Source of the DNA: a virus
Strand: one strand, 5' to 3'
Virus record (IMG/VR): IMGVR_UViG_3300017782_000007
Coordinates: 1 to 64,000 of that record
DNA length: 64,000 nucleotides
A model generated the notes under the pieces. The model did no database searches. It was not told where the DNA came from and was given only the letters and a program-made list of their open reading frames with translations. Made by a program: the position numbers and the translations under genes. Below, in pieces: positions 59,249 through 64,000 of the stretch; position 1 is the first letter of the stretch; every line of letters begins with the position of its first letter.

Positions 59249-59665
59249 TCAAGAACCAAGGAGTATACAATGCCTAAGTTGCAGGGTACGAAGATAATCG
59301 TGGCTTAGGTGTTTAGAGAATATTAACTATATAAGACATACAATTTACATGAAAACTTAGGAGGAATTAATTCTGTAGTGGAAGAAAAGTCTCCCTGAGC
59401 CAACAGGGCGACACCCTTAAGGCACTAAGCAAGTATTGTGAATAGAAATATTTTGGCTATGGTATAAGAAAAGAACATACTCTGATTTACGTCAGCATGT
59501 CTTCGAGTATCTTAAGAACCTTTTCTATAGCGCTAGATACTAGTTCTTCGGAACACTATGAATCTGGACTACAAATCGAAATATTATATGTAGTGTATCT
59601 TAATACATTTTAGATTTACCACTAGAAGGTAAAATATTCTCGCTCTCCTGTTTAAAACAAGCAAT
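59249..59665 (+). other. Gene-free structured region of about 420 nt
   Basis: Contains CCTAAG/CTTAGG with inner ACGA/TCGT, CCCT/AGGG, and an H-type pseudoknot near 59506-59548: AGTATC (59506-59511) with GATACT (59536-59541), and AAGAAC (59514-59519) with GTTCTT (59543-59548). The last strand can instead form GTTC-TTCG-GAAC. No ORF, no tRNA recognised. Confidence 0.45.
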
Positions 59666-60826
59666 ATGAACTTAATGTTAAAAGAATTTATCACCTCTAA
59701 CGGTAAATTCGTACCACCTGATGTAGAGTCTTATATAAAAGGTGGTAGAAAACATGATTTCTGCGCTTTTTGTAATAAGAAACATCATAATTACGCAACC
59801 TATAACTTTAATAAAGAAGATAGGAAAAGTCATCAGGTATTATCCTCACACATGAGAATACCTAGGTATGATGACTGTTTTGTATGTGTGCGCTGTACTA
59901 AAGAAATCGAGGAAGAGGTGTATGGAGATCAAATAAAGCATCCTGTAGTACTACAGATCTTTAAAGATTCTAATATGTTTTTGAGGAAAAGAATAACCTC
60001 ATATGTAGAGGATTTAACTTTTATTGATAACTCTAAGAGTTACCCTCCGCCAACAAGCTTCACCACAGGCAATTTAGACGATTCTAAGTGCATCTTCTGT
60101 AAAGATAACCTTCTATCCCAAGAAGGTAGAATAACTCCCGTAGATGTCCCCATAGGGGTTAATAGGAAGGTTTATGGAAGAGCTTACTGCTGTGAGTATT
60201 GTGATAATGTAATGTCTACTCTGATTTCAGAGGATGCTAAACGAGTAAATGGATCTCTTCACGGAGATTGGGATACTTGTGTAGAATGTTCATCACATTA
60301 CCCTATCACCAGAAATGAAGCCAAAGCCAGAGAAGAATTTAATACTACTGGCAACCATTATTGTAGTGCTTGTATCGAGAATAAGTATGACTATGCTTTA
60401 CATCAGGAAAGATTCCCAACATTAGATTGTACGGGAGGATGTGGAAAGCAATTAACTTATGATCTTACTATATGTTTAAGTGTACCTAAAGTTAAATACT
60501 GTACGAGTTGCTTAAATGAAACTTACAATGATGAGCAAACTAAGAAATTTAATTCTCCTGCTTATCCATCCAAGCAAGAGAAGTTTACTATAAAAACTTT
60601 TTACTCTTCGAAGGGCTTGGAGGAAAAGATAACTTTTATTCTTTTTAAGAATGGGTTAGATTTGCCTTATACCAGTCCTTATTATAATTACACTATGTTC
60701 CATGAAACACATGAAGGTTCTATAAAACTGAGAGAATCCGATGATTTTCATTCAGCAGAAGAGGCCATCGACGATGGTGTAGAAGCTGCTTTCAGGGAAT
60801 ATGAGTATCTTATGAACCCTCCTTAG
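59666..60826 (+). CDS. Multi-zinc-ribbon protein, 386 aa
   Basis: At least eight CxxC-type pairs spaced along the chain (CAFC, CVRC, CIFC, CEYC, CVEC, CSAC, CGKQ region, CTSC), alternating with short alpha/beta segments. This indicates repeated zinc ribbons, possibly for nucleic-acid or protein binding in transcription or replication. The C-terminus is acidic. It lies 1 nt before the helicase-loader-like gene, so it belongs to the replication operon. Confidence 0.75.
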   Translation: MNLMLKEFITSNGKFVPPDVESYIKGGRKHDFCAFCNKKHHNYATYNFNKEDRKSHQVLSSHMRIPRYDDCFVCVRCTKEIEEEVYGDQIKHPVVLQIFKDSNMFLRKRITSYVEDLTFIDNSKSYPPPTSFTTGNLDDSKCIFCKDNLLSQEGRITPVDVPIGVNRKVYGRAYCCEYCDNVMSTLISEDAKRVNGSLHGDWDTCVECSSHYPITRNEAKAREEFNTTGNHYCSACIENKYDYALHQERFPTLDCTGGCGKQLTYDLTICLSVPKVKYCTSCLNETYNDEQTKKFNSPAYPSKQEKFTIKTFYSSKGLEEKITFILFKNGLDLPYTSPYYNYTMFHETHEGSIKLRESDDFHSAEEAIDDGVEAAFREYEYLMNPP

Positions 60827-60827
60827 T

Positions 60828-61397
60828 ATGGAGTTAACAAAAGAAAAATTACAACAACTTAACAAATTAGGTCTTAGATTAGAACATTATTTTGTGCTCT
60901 GGTCTAAGGCAGAATCATTAGCCCTATTACCCTATTACAAGGTAGATAATAGTATTTACACAGATTTGATGAACAAAGGGTACCTTAGTTTATCTAAAAA
61001 CATTACAAAAGATGGTATTAAACTTATTGCCCCAGTGGAGGAAACCCAAGAGTGGCGAGAACATTTTGAAAAATGGTGGAATTTATACCCATCTACCGAC
61101 AAGATTGATCACCACCCAAGATCGAGAAGTCTTAGAGGTAACAAAGCTGCCGCGGAAAGATATTATAAAAGAATTTACGAAAGGAGTGATGACGGTATGC
61201 ATAGAAAAATATATGCCGGGTTACAAAACCACATTCAATCCTTTACTTCACGTACGAAGCTCACTGGGGATAACGCTTTCAAGTACTTCCCATCTGCCTC
61301 AAAATGGCTCAACAACGAGCTATGGGATGTCTGGTATGAGTCCGACTCGGGTAACTCAGATAGACCCCCTAAGAGCGGGAGAATTAAAATTTCATGA
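60828..61397 (+). CDS. Helicase-loader / replication-initiation-like protein, 189 aa
   Basis: C-terminal half has the pattern of phage helicase-loader-associated domains: FEKWWNLYP, RGNKAAAERYYKRI and KYFPSASKWLNNELWDVW. N-terminal half is helical. Position just before the DnaB-like helicase supports helicase loading or origin binding. Not proven. Confidence 0.65.
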   Translation: MELTKEKLQQLNKLGLRLEHYFVLWSKAESLALLPYYKVDNSIYTDLMNKGYLSLSKNITKDGIKLIAPVEETQEWREHFEKWWNLYPSTDKIDHHPRSRSLRGNKAAAERYYKRIYERSDDGMHRKIYAGLQNHIQSFTSRTKLTGDNAFKYFPSASKWLNNELWDVWYESDSGNSDRPPKSGRIKIS

Positions 61398-61417
61398 GAA
61401 TGTAGCGTCACAAGGAA

Positions 61418-62398
61418 ATGTCTGAAGTTAGGAGTTTAAGTTGGAAGTCTATTAATAAAGCTACTAAAGAAGCATTGGAGGAAATAAAAGGAAGAAAAGA
61501 AGGGACAATTAAGTCACTTCAGACTTCAATGCCTAAATTAGATAAAGCTTTATTTGATGGATTCCCCTGGGGTTCCATAATTTTAGCTGGTGGACTAAGT
61601 GGATCTGGAAAATCTATGTTCGTTGAACAATTAAAAAGAGATTTCGTAAACTATAATCCTAACGAGAAATTTGAGATATTGTCATTTGAATTTGAGATGT
61701 TGGGTAAGATGCAGGTACTAAGGAATCTATCAGGGAAACTAGGTACATCGGTGAGACACTTGCTGTCAGCTGATTCTAATACCTTATCTGATGGAGAATT
61801 AGATATGGCAAAGGGTAAACTTAATGAAATAAGTAGATACCCAATATCTTATGTGGATAATGCAGGAACTTCAGAAGAAATAGAAAAAACTATCTCCTCA
61901 TTTATAGAAGTAAAAAAGTTAAAAGAAGATAAGAAAGGATTGATTATTACTATGGATCACGTTCTCTTGGCTAAGGAGAACCTAAACGAATCTGAAAGAA
62001 TCATGTTGAGGAATATTTCCAATGCAATGATTCGAGTAAAAAAGAAATATTCAGATGAGTTTCCAGTAATGATTATTCTAGTAACACAGTTAAATAGGAA
62101 TATAGAACAGAAAGAGAGGATATTGAATGAGAAGCTCCATATGCCTAATAAGACTGATATTCAGGGATCATCTAGCTTATTTCAAAGTTGTGATTTCTGC
62201 TTAGTGTTACATAACCCCTCTACGCTGAAAGGAATAGGGGATACTTATTCTCATGAAAAACTACCTTTATACACTCCTGATGAGCAGAATGCCATGATTT
62301 ATATCCATGTGTTGAAAGCTAGAACAGGAGAACAGTCTATACTGGCTATGAAGGAAAACTTTGCTAATTCTAGAATTGAAGAGTATAACGATTTATAA
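61418..62398 (+). CDS. DnaB-like (SF4/RecA-fold) replicative helicase, 326 aa
   Basis: RecA-fold ATPase: Walker A AGGLSGSGKS (near residue 60), Walker B LIITMDHVLL (near 185), QLNRNIEQ (near 228) and SSLFQSCDFCLVLHNP, all typical of DnaB-family C-terminal domains. The DnaB N-terminal domain is absent and length is short, as in several phage helicases. Works with the primase and polymerase of this operon. Confidence 0.85.
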   Translation: MSEVRSLSWKSINKATKEALEEIKGRKEGTIKSLQTSMPKLDKALFDGFPWGSIILAGGLSGSGKSMFVEQLKRDFVNYNPNEKFEILSFEFEMLGKMQVLRNLSGKLGTSVRHLLSADSNTLSDGELDMAKGKLNEISRYPISYVDNAGTSEEIEKTISSFIEVKKLKEDKKGLIITMDHVLLAKENLNESERIMLRNISNAMIRVKKKYSDEFPVMIILVTQLNRNIEQKERILNEKLHMPNKTDIQGSSSLFQSCDFCLVLHNPSTLKGIGDTYSHEKLPLYTPDEQNAMIYIHVLKARTGEQSILAMKENFANSRIEEYNDL

Positions 62399-62409
62399 AT
62401 TTAAATTAC

Positions 62410-62832
62410 ATGGAAATTACGAAACCAATCCCGTCCTTCAGGGACAGGAGCGAGTCAATTAAAAACTTAGCAGGGGCATTGATAAAATTTCAATCCCGGA
62501 TGCCTGGAATCGCTAAAGATTCCACTAATCCTTTTTTTAAATCAAAGTACGTATCTCTTGGATCACTCCAAGAAGCAATAAAACCTGTCTTAGTAGAGGC
62601 AGGACTCTGTTACGTACAATTACTAGAGGGAACCAGAACGGTAACTACAATGTTAATTCATGCTGAATCAGGTGAATTTATACAGAGTAGTGTCTCTATG
62701 AAACCAGAGAAGGATACTCCTCAGGGAGTAGGTAGCGCTATCACTTATCAAAAGAGATATGCTCTAGCAGCCTTACTCGGAATTAACACCGATTATGATG
62801 ATGACGGTAACTCCGCTTCATCTTCACGATAA
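62410..62832 (+). CDS. erf: Erf-family single-strand annealing protein, 140 aa
   Basis: Contains the Erf signature NPFFKSKYVSLGSLQEAIKP and ends GSAITYQKRYALAALLGI, as in Erf-type recombinases. They anneal complementary strands during phage recombination and replication. Short but complete core; followed by the possible single-strand DNA-binding protein. Confidence 0.88.
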   Translation: MEITKPIPSFRDRSESIKNLAGALIKFQSRMPGIAKDSTNPFFKSKYVSLGSLQEAIKPVLVEAGLCYVQLLEGTRTVTTMLIHAESGEFIQSSVSMKPEKDTPQGVGSAITYQKRYALAALLGINTDYDDDGNSASSSR

Positions 62833-62874
62833 AATTACTTATATTACACATAAATTAGTTAAATTACTTTAGAC

Positions 62875-63480
62875 ATGTCAAATAAATCATTTACGGGACA
62901 ATCACTTCTTGATAGAAGAAAACCAGCGTCCCAAAGACAACTTCCCATCGATATTAATACCAACATTATGTACACTTCTATGGATGTTGGCGAGTTATAT
63001 AGCAGAGTAGTTTTCTCCAACGAGGAGGGACAGAATGGGTTTAAGACTGTCTGGCATCCAAAGCCAGATGGAGAGCGTGCTTTTGGCTCAGACACCCCAG
63101 AACAAGCATACCGAAAGGTCTATGACAATAGAATCAATTGGTTTGTTGATGTATTAATTGCTATGGGCTTGGAGTCGCAAGTTGCACAAATGGACGTCTC
63201 CGGAATTAACGAATGGGATATGGATTCATACTTGAGATTCTCTAAAGATGTGAAAGCATTATTAGATGAAGCAGGTACCGAACCTAGAGTTAATCTGAAA
63301 GTTAGATACGATAATAAAGGAGAATGGCCTTTTATTCCTGATTACAAGTTTATTGAGAAACATGTTCCAGGAAATCCACCTACTTTAGCGTATACTGATA
63401 ATGAGATTGAGAAGTATCTCAAACCTGCATCAGTAGATGTAGAGGGCGACACAGTTGTCAATGAGCAAGAATTATATTAA
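62875..63480 (+). CDS. Possible single-strand DNA-binding protein, 201 aa
   Basis: Beta-rich centre (SRVVFSNEEGQNGFKTVWHP) and a conserved-looking strand pair (PRVNLKVRYDNKGEWPFIPD), with an acidic C-terminus (DVEGDTVVNEQELY) as in many SSBs. Position after erf and before primase supports an SSB or Erf-cofactor role. No exact OB-fold match by eye. Confidence 0.62.
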   Translation: MSNKSFTGQSLLDRRKPASQRQLPIDINTNIMYTSMDVGELYSRVVFSNEEGQNGFKTVWHPKPDGERAFGSDTPEQAYRKVYDNRINWFVDVLIAMGLESQVAQMDVSGINEWDMDSYLRFSKDVKALLDEAGTEPRVNLKVRYDNKGEWPFIPDYKFIEKHVPGNPPTLAYTDNEIEKYLKPASVDVEGDTVVNEQELY

Positions 63481-63488
63481 ATAGTGTT

Positions 63489-63512
63489 CGAGGGGGTAGA
63501 AATACTCCCTCG
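63489..63512 (+). terminator. Hairpin between SSB-like gene and primase
   Basis: CGAGGGGGTA-GAAA-TACTCCCTCG, about 10 bp with a G-U pair, without a strong T-run. Same GAAA-type punctuation as other gaps. Confidence 0.5.
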
Positions 63513-63529
63513 TACTAAACTTTACAGAC

Positions 63530-64000
63530 ATGACAGGGAATGACTTAATTAAAAAGTCGAAAGAGAGAAATAAAATTCATGTTACACGAGACCATATCTT
63601 AACTGAGTTAACGCAGTTTCAGATTATGGAATATTATACAGGTCAACCTGTTATGATTAACTTCCCATTTAAATCACCTTTTCGAGAAGATACGAAAGCC
63701 GGATGTAAATTTATTATTCAGGCTGGTAAACTCTACTTTAGAGATTATTCTCAAGAAATTATGTGGGATTGTTTTAGTGTAGTTATGAATAAATTTAATA
63801 TAAGCTTCCCCGAAGCATTAGAACGAATACATTCAGATATGGGAGTTGGTAAGTTTAAACCAAATACTTACAAACCTATTGAAGAATACCCAGAAGAAAA
63901 ATTAAAATACCAGATTAAGGCCGAAGGATGGGACGAAGAGTCCTTGGAATACTGGAAACAATTCGGCATTACTGAACCAACCTTAAAAAGATTTAAGGTG
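63530..64000 (+). CDS. DNA primase, N-terminal part (cut by right edge)
   Basis: 157 codons from ATG at 63530 to the window end. Shows FPFKSPFREDTKAGCKF followed by KLYFRDYSQE, the region after the zinc finger in DnaG-like phage primases, and the typical FPEALERIHSDMG. A classical CHC2 zinc finger is not visible. TOPRIM domain is expected beyond the edge. Confidence 0.75.
   Translation, partial: MTGNDLIKKSKERNKIHVTRDHILTELTQFQIMEYYTGQPVMINFPFKSPFREDTKAGCKFIIQAGKLYFRDYSQEIMWDCFSVVMNKFNISFPEALERIHSDMGVGKFKPNTYKPIEEYPEEKLKYQIKAEGWDEESLEYWKQFGITEPTLKRFKV

Noticed and set aside
61405-61420. Shine-Dalgarno site before the helicase (AAGGAAATG)
   Set aside because: The purine run touches the ATG, leaving no spacing, and no other gene shows such a site.

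Overview
The window is part of the genome of a tailed double-stranded DNA phage of a Bacteroidota host, probably a flavobacterium-like bacterium. The case for this host rests on three observations. Start codons lack Shine-Dalgarno sequences and instead follow A/T-rich leaders. One strong promoter carries the Bacteroidota -7 box TAnnTTTG with a TTGACA box 17 nt upstream. Several genes have Bacteroidota-style signal peptides. A 748-aa large terminase, an 823-aa portal, a ~494-aa capsid-like protein, an acidic scaffold-like protein and two opposed gene blocks resemble the crAss-like (Crassvirales) plan. I cannot prove that lineage without searches. No integrase or other lysogeny gene is visible.

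Left block, minus strand, about 33.24 kb down to 1. From the divergent region at 33.3 kb the genes run leftward: a chain of very small overlapping ORFs (33.24-32.27 kb); a second promoter with a GC-rich hairpin leader (32.2-32.05 kb); small conserved proteins; a GroES-like co-chaperonin (30.66-31.10 kb); an M15-type endolysin candidate; spanin-like and small membrane proteins; a complete GroEL (25.8-27.4 kb); TerL; portal; scaffold; the probable major capsid protein; an HNH endonuclease with its own promoter; probable connector and structural proteins; and then about 14 kb of fibre and adhesin genes. The fibre genes share repeated modules, and the last adhesin runs off the left edge.

Right block, plus strand, 33.64 kb to the end. 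This is an early/replication region of mostly small genes. It holds membrane-anchored coiled-coil proteins, two GH73-like glucosaminidases, an M15 peptidase, a LysM lipoprotein, a membrane-anchored AAA+ ATPase, a MoxR/CobS-like AAA+ ATPase with a CobT-like VWA partner, family A DNA polymerase, zinc-ribbon proteins, a helicase-loader-like protein, a DnaB-like helicase, an Erf-type annealing protein, a possible single-strand DNA-binding protein and a DNA primase cut by the right edge.

The most unusual part is what lies between the plus-strand genes. Many gaps contain a stable hairpin, often followed by a T-run and an AACCTTAAAA-like leader just before the next start. Three gaps contain miniature tRNA-like elements made of an acceptor helix and a T-arm with no anticodon arm. 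Two contain the same three-way-junction RNA with covarying helices. Several gaps of 400-700 nt contain further hairpins, pseudoknots and tRNA-like fragments. Together they look like RNA-level punctuation of early transcripts, or a family of undescribed phage RNAs. All secondary structures here were found by eye, without folding software.
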